From positions 2,728,001-2,792,000 of the forward strand of contig NZ_JAUSWY010000001.1 of assembly GCF_030815585.1 (NCBI RefSeq): 64,000 nucleotides of DNA, written 5' to 3'. Position numbers and translations under genes: made by a program. Positions 45,004-54,000 of this stretch are shown here, in pieces. Numbering within the stretch: the first letter of the stretch is position 1; each line of letters opens with the position of its first letter. Source of the DNA: Arthrobacter pascens (GTDB lineage: Bacteria > Actinomycetota > Actinomycetes > Actinomycetales > Micrococcaceae). Below the pieces are notes generated by a model. It had not been told where the DNA came from and did no database searches. It saw nothing but the letters and a program-made list of their open reading frames with translations.

Positions 45004-47547
45004 CTAGCGCTGGACGGCACCGAAGCGCTTTGCGGCCAGGGCCACGGCGCTTTCCCGGGCGGCTGAAGCCTCATCCGCCGTCAGGGTGCGGTCATTGGCG
45101 CGGAACCGAAGCCCGAAGGCCAGTGACTTCTTGCCCTCCTCGATGCCCTTGCCAGCATAGACATCAAAGAGCGCCACGTCCTCCAGGAGCTCCCCGGCGC
45201 CTTCGCGGAGCGCCGAGAGGACATCGTCCGCCGGAACGTCCCGCGGAACCACCAGGGCAACGTCCTGGGTGGCCACCGGGAAAGTGGAGATGTGGCGGGC
45301 AACAATGACGTCCGCGGCTGCTTCAAACAGTGCGTCCGCGTTGATCTCCAGGGCCACCGAGCGGGCCGGCATGTCGTGCGCGGCCAGGAGCTTCGGGTGC
45401 AGCTCGCCCGCATAGCCCACCACTTCACCGGTGCGCAGCGAAAGCCGGGCGGCGCGGCCGGGGTGGAACGCCTGGTGCGCCCCTTGGCTGACAATGACCT
45501 CCACACCCAGGACATCGCCGGCAAGCCGGGCGATGTCCAGTGCGTCTGCCCAGTCCCAGGCCCGCGGGGCGTGGGCGGCGGCAGCCGGCGAATCGTGGCC
45601 GGTCAGGACGGCGGCCACATGCAGCGGCTGGTCCGGGACGCCGTCGTACAGCGCATCCAGCACCTCATCGGAGGGCTTGACGCCGAGCGGCGGAATGGAC
45701 GCCGTTCCCACTGTGTCGCCCGGGAGGAACACGAGGCCGGACTCAAAGAGCGCCAGGTCGCGGAAGCCGCGGGAGTGGTTGCGCTTGGCCACCTCAATCA
45801 GCCCGGGGAGGATGGAGGTCCGCAGGAAGGCGTGTTCCTCGCTGATCGGGTTGGCCAGTTTGACGGCTGTCCGTTCAGTCCCGGCCTCCGGCACGCCGAA
45901 CGTATCGTTGGACGCCTTGGAGACGAAGGGGTACGCCAGGACTTCGGTCAGTCCTGCGTCCGCCAGCGCCTGGATGAGCCGGCGGCGCTGCTGCTGCACG
46001 CGGGTCAGTCCCCGTCCCGGGGGCGCCACCGGGAGGGTGGCGGGGATGTTGTCGTAGCCCACCAGCCGGGCGATTTCCTCGGACAGGTCCTCTTTGGTTT
46101 CCAGGTCATTCCGCCAGCTGGGGGCTGTTACCGTCCAGCCGCCGTCGTTCTTCCCCACCACGGCACCGAGGTCCTCAAGTGAGGTGACAATCTGTTCTTC
46201 CGTGAAGTCGATGCCGATCCGTTTGGCGGCAAAGCCAGCCGGCAAGGCGATGGTCACAGCGTCCGGCGCGGTGCCGACGTCGGTCCCCGCCTCGTCCGCG
46301 GCGGCTCCGGCGAGTTCAACCAGGAGGTCGACCGCGCGCTGGGCGGCAATGTGTGCCACCTGCCAGTCGACGCCGCGTTCGAAACGCTTGGAGGCCTCCG
46401 ACGGCAGCTTGTGGCGCCGGCGTGAGCGGGCAATTGAAACTTCTTCGAAGTGGGCGGCCTCGATCAGGACTGTGGACGTGGTGTCCGAGACCTCCGTGGA
46501 GGCTCCGCCCATAACGCCGGCGACGCCGATGGGACCGGATTCGTCCGTGATCAGCAGGTCTTCCGTGTCGAGCGAGCGCTCCTTGCCGTCGAGGGTAGTG
46601 AGCTTCTCCCCTGCCACGGCACGCCGGACTACGATGTCGCCGGACAGCTTGTCCTGGTCGTAGAAATGCAGGGGCTGGCCGAGCTCAAGCATCACGTAGT
46701 TGGAAATGTCTACCGGCAGGGAGATCGAACGGATGCCGGCGAGGCGCAGGCGGGAAGACATCCATGCCGGTGTGGGCCGCGTGGCGTCGACGCCGTGGAC
46801 GGTGCGGGCCACGAAGCGGTCGCAACCGGGCTTGCCGTAGACGGGCGCGTCGTCGTTGAGCTTGACGCCGTAGCCGCCGGAAAGTCCAGCCGGAGCCTGC
46901 ACTTTGGAGGCCGGGTCCGTGAAGGAGGTGCCCGTGGCGTGGGCGTATTCACGGGCCACACCACGGATCGAGAACGCGTAGCCACGGTCTGGGGTCACGT
47001 TGATCTCTGCTGCCTGGTCGTAGAGGCCCAGGAGCTCCATGGCGTCGGTGCCGATTTCCGGGTCCAACCCGAGGCGGGACAGCACCAGGATCCCGTCGTG
47101 GTCCTCGCCGATGCCGAGTTCACGCACGGAGGCGATCATGCCCGCAGACAGGTGGCCATACGTCTTCCTCGCGGAGATGCGGAAGTCACCCGGCAGCACA
47201 GCTCCGGGAAGGGTGACAACTACTTTGTCGCCCTCGACGAAGTTGTGGGCGCCGCAGATGATCCCCTGCACGCCCGACGGATCGATGCCGTCGCCGGTGA
47301 GGGTCTGCTCCTGGCCCTCCGGTACGACGCGGACCTGGCACCAGTTAATGGTCTTGCCGTTGGACTGCGGTTCCTTGACCAGGCTCAGCACCTGGCCCAC
47401 CACGATCGGACCCTGCAGGGTGTCAGTGGGGCGGTGGACGCCTTCTTCTTCAAAGCCGACCTTGACCAGTTCGGCCATGACGTCTTCGGCCGTTGCTCCG
47501 GCCGGTACCTGCGCGGATTCCCGCAGCCAGGAAAGTGGGATACGCAC
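45004..47547 (-). CDS. pheT: phenylalanyl-tRNA synthetase beta subunit
   Basis: An 847-residue beta chain. It starts MRIPLSWLRESAQVP, has the EMAP-type tRNA-binding domain (about 40-160), B3/B4 editing domain, B5 and the inactive synthetase-like core, and ends with the ferredoxin-fold anticodon-binding domain (FPVATQDVALVVP). Length is normal for actinobacteria. Start GTG 47547, two bases after the pheS stop, so pheST form one unit. Confidence 0.95.
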   Translation of the reverse strand: MRIPLSWLRESAQVPAGATAEDVMAELVKVGFEEEGVHRPTDTLQGPIVVGQVLSLVKEPQSNGKTINWCQVRVVPEGQEQTLTGDGIDPSGVQGIICGAHNFVEGDKVVVTLPGAVLPGDFRISARKTYGHLSAGMIASVRELGIGEDHDGILVLSRLGLDPEIGTDAMELLGLYDQAAEINVTPDRGYAFSIRGVAREYAHATGTSFTDPASKVQAPAGLSGGYGVKLNDDAPVYGKPGCDRFVARTVHGVDATRPTPAWMSSRLRLAGIRSISLPVDISNYVMLELGQPLHFYDQDKLSGDIVVRRAVAGEKLTTLDGKERSLDTEDLLITDESGPIGVAGVMGGASTEVSDTTSTVLIEAAHFEEVSIARSRRRHKLPSEASKRFERGVDWQVAHIAAQRAVDLLVELAGAAADEAGTDVGTAPDAVTIALPAGFAAKRIGIDFTEEQIVTSLEDLGAVVGKNDGGWTVTAPSWRNDLETKEDLSEEIARLVGYDNIPATLPVAPPGRGLTRVQQQRRRLIQALADAGLTEVLAYPFVSKASNDTFGVPEAGTERTAVKLANPISEEHAFLRTSILPGLIEVAKRNHSRGFRDLALFESGLVFLPGDTVGTASIPPLGVKPSDEVLDALYDGVPDQPLHVAAVLTGHDSPAAAAHAPRAWDWADALDIARLAGDVLGVEVIVSQGAHQAFHPGRAARLSLRTGEVVGYAGELHPKLLAAHDMPARSVALEINADALFEAAADVIVARHISTFPVATQDVALVVPRDVPADDVLSALREGAGELLEDVALFDVYAGKGIEEGKKSLAFGLRFRANDRTLTADEASAARESAVALAAKRFGAVQR

Positions 47548-47549
47548 TG

Positions 47550-48611
47550 TTAGATCTCCATCCCGAAGTGCTCGCTGAAACGTACGTCGCCTTCGATCAT
47601 GTCGCGCATGTCGCCCACCTCGTTGCGGAACATAAGGGTGCGCTCGATGCCCATGCCGAAGGCAAAACCTGAATAGATGTCCGGATCAATACCCGCCGCG
47701 CAGAGCACGTTGGGGTTGACCATTCCGCAGCCGCCCCATTCGATCCAGCGCGGGCCGCCCTTTGCGCCCGGGTGCCAGATGTCCAGCTCAGCGGACGGCT
47801 CGGTGAACGGGAAGTAGTTGGGGCGCAGCCGGATCTGGGCTTCATCGCCGAACATCTGCCGGGCGAAGTGCTCCAGGGTTCCGCGGAGGTCAGCCATGCT
47901 CAGGTTCCTATCGATGGCCAGACCCTCGAACTGGTGGAACACGGGCGTGTGGGTGGCGTCCAGCTCATCGGTCCGGAACACCTTGCCCGGGCACAACACG
48001 TATATAGGCACTTGGCGTTCCAGCATGGAGCGGACCTGCACCGGTGACGTGTGCGTGCGCATCAGCAGGTGGGCTTCAGGCGGCTCCACAAAGAACGTGT
48101 CCTGCATCTCGCGGGCCGGGTGGTCAGGCTTGAAGTTCAGTGCGTCGAAGTTGAACCATTCGGATTCGACTTCCGGGCCCTCGGCGATTTCCCAGCCCAT
48201 GCCCACGAAGATGTCCGCGACGCGGTCCTGGAGCGTTGACAGGGGGTGGCGCGCACCGGCCCGACGGCGCCGCGGAGCGGCCGTGACATCCACGGTTTCT
48301 TCCACCAGGATCCGGGCGTCATTTTCGGCTTCCAGCTCGGCAGTCCGATCGGCGAGCGCCTTGTTTACCCGTCCACGGGAGGAACCCATGAGTTTGCCGG
48401 CAACGGCCTTCTGGTCTTTGGGCAGGCCGCCGATTTCCCGGTTGGCCAGGCTCAGCGGCGACTTCTCACCGGTGTGGGCCAGTCTCACCGCCTTGAGTTC
48501 GTCAAGGGAGGCAGCGCCGGCAATGGCGGCGATGGCCTGGTCTACAGCGGCAGTGATGGCGGCTTCATCCAGAGGGTTCGGGATGGCGGCGCCCGGCAAA
48601 GTTTCAGTCAT
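47550..48611 (-). CDS. pheS: phenylalanyl-tRNA synthetase alpha subunit
   Basis: A 353-residue catalytic alpha chain. The N-terminal coiled coil (about 15-95) binds tRNA. Class II motif 2 is in [13 protein letters not shown] and motif 3 in [23 protein letters not shown] and [21 protein letters not shown] are typical. The motif 2/3 phenylalanine pocket has FSEHFGMEI at the C terminus. No T-box or leader-peptide attenuator was seen in the 227 bases upstream. Confidence 0.96.
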   Translation of the reverse strand: MTETLPGAAIPNPLDEAAITAAVDQAIAAIAGAASLDELKAVRLAHTGEKSPLSLANREIGGLPKDQKAVAGKLMGSSRGRVNKALADRTAELEAENDARILVEETVDVTAAPRRRRAGARHPLSTLQDRVADIFVGMGWEIAEGPEVESEWFNFDALNFKPDHPAREMQDTFFVEPPEAHLLMRTHTSPVQVRSMLERQVPIYVLCPGKVFRTDELDATHTPVFHQFEGLAIDRNLSMADLRGTLEHFARQMFGDEAQIRLRPNYFPFTEPSAELDIWHPGAKGGPRWIEWGGCGMVNPNVLCAAGIDPDIYSGFAFGMGIERTLMFRNEVGDMRDMIEGDVRFSEHFGMEI

Positions 48612-48838
48612 CTACTGTTCTTAGCTACGAGTCGGGGCTGATGATTTTCGTCAATGACCAGGGCAGCCGTGCACGGTTTCCCGGCAGCGCGTCCGTCACT
48701 GGCAGGTCATCTTATGAATTCACTCAAACATCAGTGCATTCAGATCAGTTCACTTAATGACCAGGTCAGGGCCAACCGGAACAAGATCGGCGGCCACTAT
48801 CCCCAAGTCTAATTGAACCCTCCGGTTACCATGTCCTC
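48612..48838. other. divergent intergenic region pheS / HEXXH gene
   Basis: A 227-base gap between divergent genes. It is somewhat A/T-richer around 48705-48765. I see no T-box core (AGGGTGG-type), no convincing promoter and no strong hairpin. Confidence 0.4.
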
Positions 48839-49351
48839 ATGACACCACGGCAGCGTGTGCGGGCGGCACAGCCGTTGACGGCTGTGCAGTTGACGGCTGT
48901 GCGGTTGACGGCGGGACAGCGGGCGCGGCAACTCGCCAACCTGGCCAACGGCACCACCGGGCTTGGCCTGGCAATTGCCCGGGCGGCAGGAACTGCCGTC
49001 AGCCGCGGCCCGCGCGGGTTGATCATCGCAGCGGGCTACCGGTGGCGGCTGCCCTTTGCCGGCGCATTCACCATGGGCAACGTGGTGATCTGCCGCACGG
49101 AAGCCGATCACCTGACGTCCAACCTGGCATTGCTGGGCCACGAGGAGAAGCACTGCAGCCAATATGCGTGGTGCCTGGGCCTGCCCTTCCTCCTGTTCTA
49201 TTTCCTGGCCGCGGGCTGGTCGCAGGTTCGTACGGGAAACCCGGCGTCGGGGAATTTTTTCGAACGCCAGGCAGGCCTTGAAGCGGGCGGATACCGAGAG
49301 ACCAGTAAACGACAGCCGGCTCCAGGCGGAGCCGGCGGAATCGAGGCATGA
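48839..49351 (+). CDS. HEXXH-motif membrane-linked protein of unknown family
   Basis: A 170-residue protein. GHEEKHCSQYAW contains an exact HEXXH zinc motif (H-E-E-K-H). A hydrophobic stretch (CLGLPFLLFYFLAAGW) follows immediately, and a Glu-containing FFERQAGLEAGGY 30 residues on could supply a third ligand. The N terminus contains a tandem LTAVQ-LTAVR-LTAGQ repeat. No family name is recognised. It overlaps the SIMPL gene by 4 bases (ATGA), so the two are probably co-translated. A metalloprotease-like role is only inferred from the motif. Confidence 0.65.
   Translation: MTPRQRVRAAQPLTAVQLTAVRLTAGQRARQLANLANGTTGLGLAIARAAGTAVSRGPRGLIIAAGYRWRLPFAGAFTMGNVVICRTEADHLTSNLALLGHEEKHCSQYAWCLGLPFLLFYFLAAGWSQVRTGNPASGNFFERQAGLEAGGYRETSKRQPAPGGAGGIEA
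48874..48914 (+). repeat. 15-bp tandem repeat in coding sequence
   Basis: GTTGACGGCTGTGCA-type units starting at 48874, 48889 and 48904 (the last partial), encoding LTAVQ, LTAVR and LTAGQ. The multiple of three keeps the frame. Confidence 0.8.
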
Positions 49352-49998
49352 GCGTGACCAGTGGAAGCATCACCAGAAACATCAGCGTGAGCGGGACAGG
49401 GACAGCCGAGGCAGCCCCGGACCTGCTGACGATTTCCGTTGGCGTGGAATGCCGCCGGGACAACGTTGGGGCAGCCTATGCGGAGGCCGGGAAGGCGTCC
49501 GCCGCTGTCTCCACCGCGCTCCGGCAGCATGGCGTGTCCAATGCGGACATCCGGACGTCCGGGCTGAACGTACGGGCAGACCTCGTCTGGCAGGAGGGCG
49601 AAGGCCAGAAAGTGGCGGGCTATGTCGCCTCCAGTGTGCTCACCGTGCGGCTACGGAAGGTAGCCGGAGCGTCGGCCGCCATCTCGGACGTCGTCGACGC
49701 AGGTGGGAACGACGTCAGGCTCAACGGGCTTGAACTCGGCTTTTCCGATGAGGCGGCGGTAAAAGCCCGCGCCCGCGAAGCAGCCTGGCAGGATGCGCTC
49801 CGGTCTGCGGAACAGTATGCGTCGCTCGCCTCGGCCCGGCTTGGCGCGGTGGTCTCCATTACCGAGGAGGCAGGCGGCCAGGCACCGATACCGCTCGCCA
49901 GGATTCAGCGCGCTGTTGCCACCGAGTCGCTCAGCGTGGAAGCTGGCGAAACGAGCGTGGGGGCCGCCGTCACGGTGGTCTGGGAATTGCTGGACTGA
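49348..49998 (+). CDS. SIMPL-domain (DUF541) protein
   Basis: A 216-residue protein of the SIMPL/DUF541 family (YggE- or BP26-like). Features: ISVSGTGTAEAAPDLLTISVGVE at the start, DIRTSGLNVRADLVW, GYVASSVLTVRLRKV and ARLGAVVSITEE, and a C-terminal strand SVGAAVTVVWELLD. No signal peptide is evident, whereas many SIMPL proteins are exported. Members oligomerise and are linked to oxidative and envelope stress, but the mechanism is not known. Coupled to the HEXXH gene upstream. Confidence 0.85.
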   Translation: MSVTSGSITRNISVSGTGTAEAAPDLLTISVGVECRRDNVGAAYAEAGKASAAVSTALRQHGVSNADIRTSGLNVRADLVWQEGEGQKVAGYVASSVLTVRLRKVAGASAAISDVVDAGGNDVRLNGLELGFSDEAAVKARAREAAWQDALRSAEQYASLASARLGAVVSITEEAGGQAPIPLARIQRAVATESLSVEAGETSVGAAVTVVWELLD

Positions 49999-50077
49999 CC
50001 CTGCTCCTTACCTCTTGGGGGCCGTGACAGTCCCGGCGGGCCAGACGACGGTTCAGATCAACCCAGCGCGTCGGTCC

Positions 50078-50106
50078 TTGACTTAAGTTCGAACATACCT
50101 TCGAAT
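50078..50106 (+). promoter_or_regulatory. LexA (SOS) box overlapping a probable promoter
   Basis: TCGAAC-ATAC-CTTCGA at 50089-50104 differs from the actinobacterial LexA box TCGAAC-N4-GTTCGA at one base. A -35 TTGACT (50078-50083) lies 17 bases before a weak -10 TCGAAT (50101-50106), so the LexA box would sit between and over the -10. The implied start of transcription is at or next to ATG 50114. Confidence 0.7.
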
Positions 50107-50113
50107 AGAGTGC

Positions 50114-51244
50114 ATGAGATGGGATGCACAAGCGCTGATGCCGCAACCCGCGGAAACCGCCGGAACAGGGCCGTCCCCCGCCCTGCTTCCCCTCGCCGGA
50201 CTGGTCCGGTCGGTAACCACTCCCGAGTTTGCGGGAATCACCTTCCACGAGGTCACCGCAAAATCGGTGCTCAACAAAGTGGTTGCCGGTTCGCGGATGC
50301 CGTTCGAATGGACAGTAAACCCGTACCGCGGCTGCAGCCATGCCTGTGTCTACTGCTTTGCACGGAAGAGCCACACGTACCTGGATTTTGACGCCGGTCT
50401 GGACTTCGACAGCCAGGTGGTGGTCAAGGTCAATGCCGCCGAGGTCCTCCGGAAAGAGCTGGCCAAGCCGTCCTGGGGGCGCCATCAGGTGGCGTTGGGC
50501 ACCAACACGGACCCCTACCAGCGCGCCGAAGGCCGCTACAAGCTGATGCCGGGAATCATTTCGGCGCTCGCCGATTCAGGCACTCCACTGTCCATTCTCA
50601 CCAAGGGAACGCTGCTGGCGCGGGACATCCCCCTCCTGAAGCGGGCCGCGGCTCAAGTTCCGGTGGGTGTCGGGATATCCCTGGCCATGACGGATGAGGC
50701 CCTCTCAGAAGCCGTGGAGCCGGGGACTCCCGGACCCCGCGCCAGGCTGAAACTGATTTCCCGACTCCGGGACGCCGGCCTGCCATGCGGGGTGATGGCC
50801 ATGCCCATCCTCCCTTGGCTGTCTGACAGCGACGATGCGCTGGACGCCCTCTTCGGGTCGCTGGCGGCGGCAGGAGCCACCGGGGTGACCGCCGGCGCCC
50901 TGTACCTGAAACCGGGTACGCGGGAGTGGTTCATGCAGTGGATCGCAGCGAACCATCCGGAGCTTGCGGGCCGCTACCGCCGGCTCTACGGCACGGGTTC
51001 CTATGCCTCAAAGGAGTACCGGGCCTGGCTCGCCGGGAGGATCCGCCACTTCAAGGAGCGCCATGGCTTCTCCGGCTCCCACGGCTTCAGCCATCGCGAT
51101 CTCGAGGACGATCCCCGCGGCGAAGAAGCGCAGTATCCGGCTGGCAGCCTCCCTCCCGCAGGGGGATCCGGGGCGGCATCACGGCAGGCTGGGAATACCC
51201 AATCTGCCGCCGAAGGGCAGCGTCAGCAGCCCACCCTGTTCTAG
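50114..51244 (+). CDS. Rv2578c-family radical SAM protein
   Basis: A 376-residue radical SAM protein. The cluster-binding Cys triplet is in NPYRGCSHACVYCFAR (C-x3-C-x2-C). The barrel continues through VALGTNTDPYQRAEGRYKL and SILTKGTLLARDIPLL. The same family is found beside LexA boxes in mycobacteria (Rv2578c), and here a LexA box overlaps the promoter, so the gene is probably SOS-induced. The family resembles spore-photoproduct-lyase-like proteins (SplB-like) but the reaction is unknown. ATG 50114 has no ribosome site, in keeping with leaderless translation. The C-terminal 70 residues are variable. Confidence 0.88.
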   Translation: MRWDAQALMPQPAETAGTGPSPALLPLAGLVRSVTTPEFAGITFHEVTAKSVLNKVVAGSRMPFEWTVNPYRGCSHACVYCFARKSHTYLDFDAGLDFDSQVVVKVNAAEVLRKELAKPSWGRHQVALGTNTDPYQRAEGRYKLMPGIISALADSGTPLSILTKGTLLARDIPLLKRAAAQVPVGVGISLAMTDEALSEAVEPGTPGPRARLKLISRLRDAGLPCGVMAMPILPWLSDSDDALDALFGSLAAAGATGVTAGALYLKPGTREWFMQWIAANHPELAGRYRRLYGTGSYASKEYRAWLAGRIRHFKERHGFSGSHGFSHRDLEDDPRGEEAQYPAGSLPPAGGSGAASRQAGNTQSAAEGQRQQPTLF

Positions 51245-51282
51245 CCGCATTTCCCGGAACGGCCACGCCTGCCGGCTCCTTG

Positions 51283-51305
51283 CCCGGAGTCCTGACTCCT
51301 CCGGG
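51283..51305. terminator. hairpin between converging genes
   Basis: CCCGGAG (51283-51289) with CTCCGGG (51299-51305), 9-base loop, between the stops of the radical SAM gene (plus) and the MutT-like gene (minus). Weak to moderate candidate for a two-way terminator. Confidence 0.45.
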
Positions 51306-51314
51306 AGTCCTGCA

Positions 51315-51767
51315 TCAGCTGCCGGTTGCTGAATCCGAGCGCACATCCAGGGATTGAAGGAGAGCCCGGACAATCGGGAAGTCGGCAGGGATCCAGGGAA
51401 GATTGAGGGCTTCATCACCGTCCGCCAGGCTGAACCACTTCACCTCGTCGTGGTCCTCAAGGGGCCGGGGTTCCCCTTGGGCAATCTCTGCCAGCCATAC
51501 CCGCATGGATGCCTTCTCACTGAGGGGCCAGCCGGCAGCCGTGACGGCGTGAAGCTCAGATCCCAGCCGCACGCCGATCCCCAGTTCCTCCCGAAGTTCC
51601 CGGTGAAGCGCGGCCTCCGGCGCCTCGTCCGGTTCAACTTTGCCGCCGGGGAATTCCCACAGCCCGGCAAACTGCTCGGGAGCAGTACGCCGCGCCACCA
51701 GCATCCTTGTGGGCTCACCCAGGGAGTCCAGCACAGCTCCGCCAACTACGAGTATCTGTCCAGTCAC
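51315..51767 (-). CDS. MutT-like NUDIX hydrolase
   Basis: A 150-residue NUDIX protein. The box GGKVEPDEAPEAALHRELRE continues ELGI and is a perfect G-x5-E-x7-REL-x-EE-x-G match. LWEFPGGKVE and the N-terminal ILVVGGAVLD fit the MutT/(d)NTP pyrophosphohydrolase group, so it probably cleans 8-oxo-dGTP or other damaged or rare nucleotides. Start GTG 51767. It converges with the SOS-linked radical SAM gene, though a shared role in DNA damage is only suggestive. Confidence 0.87.
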   Translation of the reverse strand: MTGQILVVGGAVLDSLGEPTRMLVARRTAPEQFAGLWEFPGGKVEPDEAPEAALHRELREELGIGVRLGSELHAVTAAGWPLSEKASMRVWLAEIAQGEPRPLEDHDEVKWFSLADGDEALNLPWIPADFPIVRALLQSLDVRSDSATGS

Positions 51768-51915
51768 CGCCCCAGTCTATGGGGGACAATGGGTTGGACG
51801 GACTTGTCCGCTTGCACCGGAATACCCTCCACCGCCGCGGGGTTATTAAAATATGATTTAAGCTTCCGTGGGCCGCAGCAGCGGCCTCCCAGGATCTCCC
51901 CCGAAAAGTTGGTAC

Positions 51916-53124
51916 ATGAGCAGCGTCCTCCAGACCCCTTCCGCGACCACCGCCCGGACCCCGCGCGTTGGCCCTGCCATTATTTCCCTGGCCATGGGCG
52001 GCTTCGGTATCGGTGTCACGGAGTTCACCATGATGGGACTGCTGAAGGAGGTGGAGCAGGGACTGAAGATCACCACGCCGGAGGCCGGAAACCTGATCTC
52101 GGCATATGCCCTGGGCGTGGTGGTGGGCGCTCCCTTGCTCGCCGCGGTAGGTGCCAAACTCCCCCGCAAGTACCTCGCCTTGGGACTGATGCTCTTTTTC
52201 AGCCTCGCGAACCTGACATCATTCATCGCCCCCGACTACGGCAGCATGCTGGTTTCCCGCTTCGCGGCAGGACTTCCCCACGGGGCGTTCTTCGGTGTCG
52301 CAGCTGTTATTGCCGCCTCACTCGTGTCCCCCACGCGGCGCGGCTGGGCCATCTCCATGGTCATGGCGGGCCTGACGGTGTCAAACGTGGTCGGGGTTCC
52401 GCTGGCCACCTGGGTTGGCCAAGCCTATGGCTGGCGCCTGCTGTTCCTCCTGGTGGGAGCCATAGGGCTGCTGACCCTGGGCCTCCTGTGGAGGTTTGTC
52501 CCGTTTCAGGACGCCCACCCCGATGCGAGCATCCGACGGGAACTCGGCGCCCTCAAGCGGCTGCAGGTCTGGTTGGCCATCTTGATCGGCATTGTCGGCT
52601 TTGGAGGATTTTTCGCAACCTACACCTACATTGCCCACACCATGACGGGGGTCGCCGGGATTCCGTCGCCGCTGCTTCCGATCGTAGTTGCTTTGTATGG
52701 CCTCGGAATGGTTGCTGGCAACATCGTGGGCGGCAGGATTGCCGACAGGTCCGTGATGGGAACGATCTACCGCGTACTGCCGGGTATCGCCGTCGCCCTC
52801 GTGGTCTATGCGGTGGCCGTCCACTGGCCGTGGTCCGCGTTTGTCATGGTGTTTGTGGTGGGAGCCGCCGGTTCGATGCTGGTGCCCGCCCTGCAGACCC
52901 GTTTGCTGGACGCGTCGCCGGACGCGCCGTCCCTGGCGTCCTCGCTCAACCACGCCGCCCTCAATGTTGCGAACGCCTTGGGTGCTTTCCTTGGCGGGGT
53001 AGTGATCGCCTGGGGCTGGGGCTACGTTGCGCCGGCTGTCGTGGGGGCCGTCCTGGCCGTCCTCGGCCTGGCAGTCGCCGTCATCAGCGGACTCCTGGAA
53101 CGCAAAAAGCCGCTGGCCGCCTGA
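51916..53124 (+). CDS. MFS transporter, AraJ/DHA1-like
   Basis: A 402-residue major facilitator with about 12 membrane helices. GFGIGVTEFTMMGLLKEV at the start, and the A-like motif in GAKLPRKYLALGLML, are typical of the AraJ or arabinose-efflux-like DHA1 group of sugar and drug exporters. Motif C-like GLTVSNVVGVPLATWVG is also present. ATG 51916 gives the expected N terminus; a GTG at 51868 would add 16 residues. A/T-rich sequence at 51845-51865 precedes it. Substrate unknown. Confidence 0.85.
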   Translation: MSSVLQTPSATTARTPRVGPAIISLAMGGFGIGVTEFTMMGLLKEVEQGLKITTPEAGNLISAYALGVVVGAPLLAAVGAKLPRKYLALGLMLFFSLANLTSFIAPDYGSMLVSRFAAGLPHGAFFGVAAVIAASLVSPTRRGWAISMVMAGLTVSNVVGVPLATWVGQAYGWRLLFLLVGAIGLLTLGLLWRFVPFQDAHPDASIRRELGALKRLQVWLAILIGIVGFGGFFATYTYIAHTMTGVAGIPSPLLPIVVALYGLGMVAGNIVGGRIADRSVMGTIYRVLPGIAVALVVYAVAVHWPWSAFVMVFVVGAAGSMLVPALQTRLLDASPDAPSLASSLNHAALNVANALGAFLGGVVIAWGWGYVAPAVVGAVLAVLGLAVAVISGLLERKKPLAA

Positions 53125-53191
53125 TCCTGGGATAGGCGGCCAGCGGAAATCGCCGGCTCAAACTCCGGACTGGAAGCCCGGGAGGCAGCAA

Positions 53192-53811
53192 TTAAGCCTG
53201 CGCGTCCTGCGGCCTGGCGCTAGTCGCCACATCGTCGCCGATCGCGGCATCCGAGCGGTGGAGATCGGGTTCCAGATAGATCACCCTGGCCATCGGAACC
53301 GCTGACCGGATCCTTGACTCGGCGTTGTCGATGGCTGCTGCAATATCCCGGCCCGAGTCGGCAGCGCCAACGGAGATCTTGGCAGCCACCAACAGCTCTT
53401 CCGGCCCGAGGTGGAGCGTCTTCAGGTGGATGACGCGTGTTCCGTCGGCCTCGATCGCTCCGAGGATCTTCGCGTGCCAACCAGCGCACCCAAGTCTTCC
53501 AGGAGAATAACGGGGAGCTCAGGCTGCTTGGCGTTCCGGACAAAATGGACCCAGCTTTGCTTGCCCCGGACGTGGTTCGATTCGATGATGGCGGTTCGAA
53601 AGGAGAAGGACTCGGCCACAATGGCGCCCACCAGGACAGCCAGCGGCACCCACCAGAAGTCACCTTCGATGGCGTGGGGATGCTGAAGCTTGCCCCACGC
53701 CTCATACAGGGCTAAGAGCCCGTCCACACTGAACAGGACAATGGACACGATAAACGCATAGATGTAGCGCTCCCGACCATAGCCAAAGGGATGCTCCGGG
53801 CACCTCTTCAG
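53192..53811 (-). pseudogene. remnant of a cation diffusion facilitator transporter
   Basis: Two pieces of one CDF family metal-efflux gene. The first (about 53482-53811) encodes PEHPFGYGRERYIYAFIVSI through VILLEDLGALVG, i.e. helices 3-5 of the transporter. The second, in another frame (53192 to about 53481), encodes KILGAIEADGTRVIHLKTL through ARVIYLEPDLH, the cytoplasmic C-terminal domain. The start (helices 1-2) and about 100 residues between the pieces (helix 5-6 region) are missing, and the frame shifts at the joint. The reading frame before 53811 is unrelated sequence. Clearly a decayed gene; the intact family is about 310 residues. Confidence 0.82.
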
Positions 53812-53905
53812 GATTACGGAACAAGACAGGGAATATGTGGAGCCGTCAGCGGGCTCCGCCCCTGGATACCGTACTTGCCGCGGCGTCGGACACACACCTC
53901 TGACA

Positions 53906-53923
53906 GTCAGTAAGGTTACTGAC
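53906..53923. promoter_or_regulatory. 18-bp palindrome, candidate operator
   Basis: GTCAGTAA-GG-TTACTGAC, perfect 8-base arms. It overlaps the -35 of the promoter of the GlsB-type gene. The cognate regulator is unknown; no regulator gene lies next to it. Confidence 0.55.
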
Positions 53924-53947
53924 AATAAGGGTGCTGTGTGTTAGCTT
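53919..53947 (+). promoter_or_regulatory. promoter of the GlsB-type gene
   Basis: -35 CTGACA (53919-53924), 17-base spacer, extended -10 TGT-TAGCTT (53939-53947). It is 54 bases before ATG 54001. The -35 lies inside the 18-bp palindrome, so a bound protein would block it. Confidence 0.55.
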
Positions 53948-54000
53948 GAACAATAATCGGGACGATTTCAATTCATCCCGACGAATATGAAGGAGGAGAC

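Noticed and set aside
48612..48838. T-box leader for pheST
   Set aside because: No AGGGTGG-type core and no terminator stem were seen.
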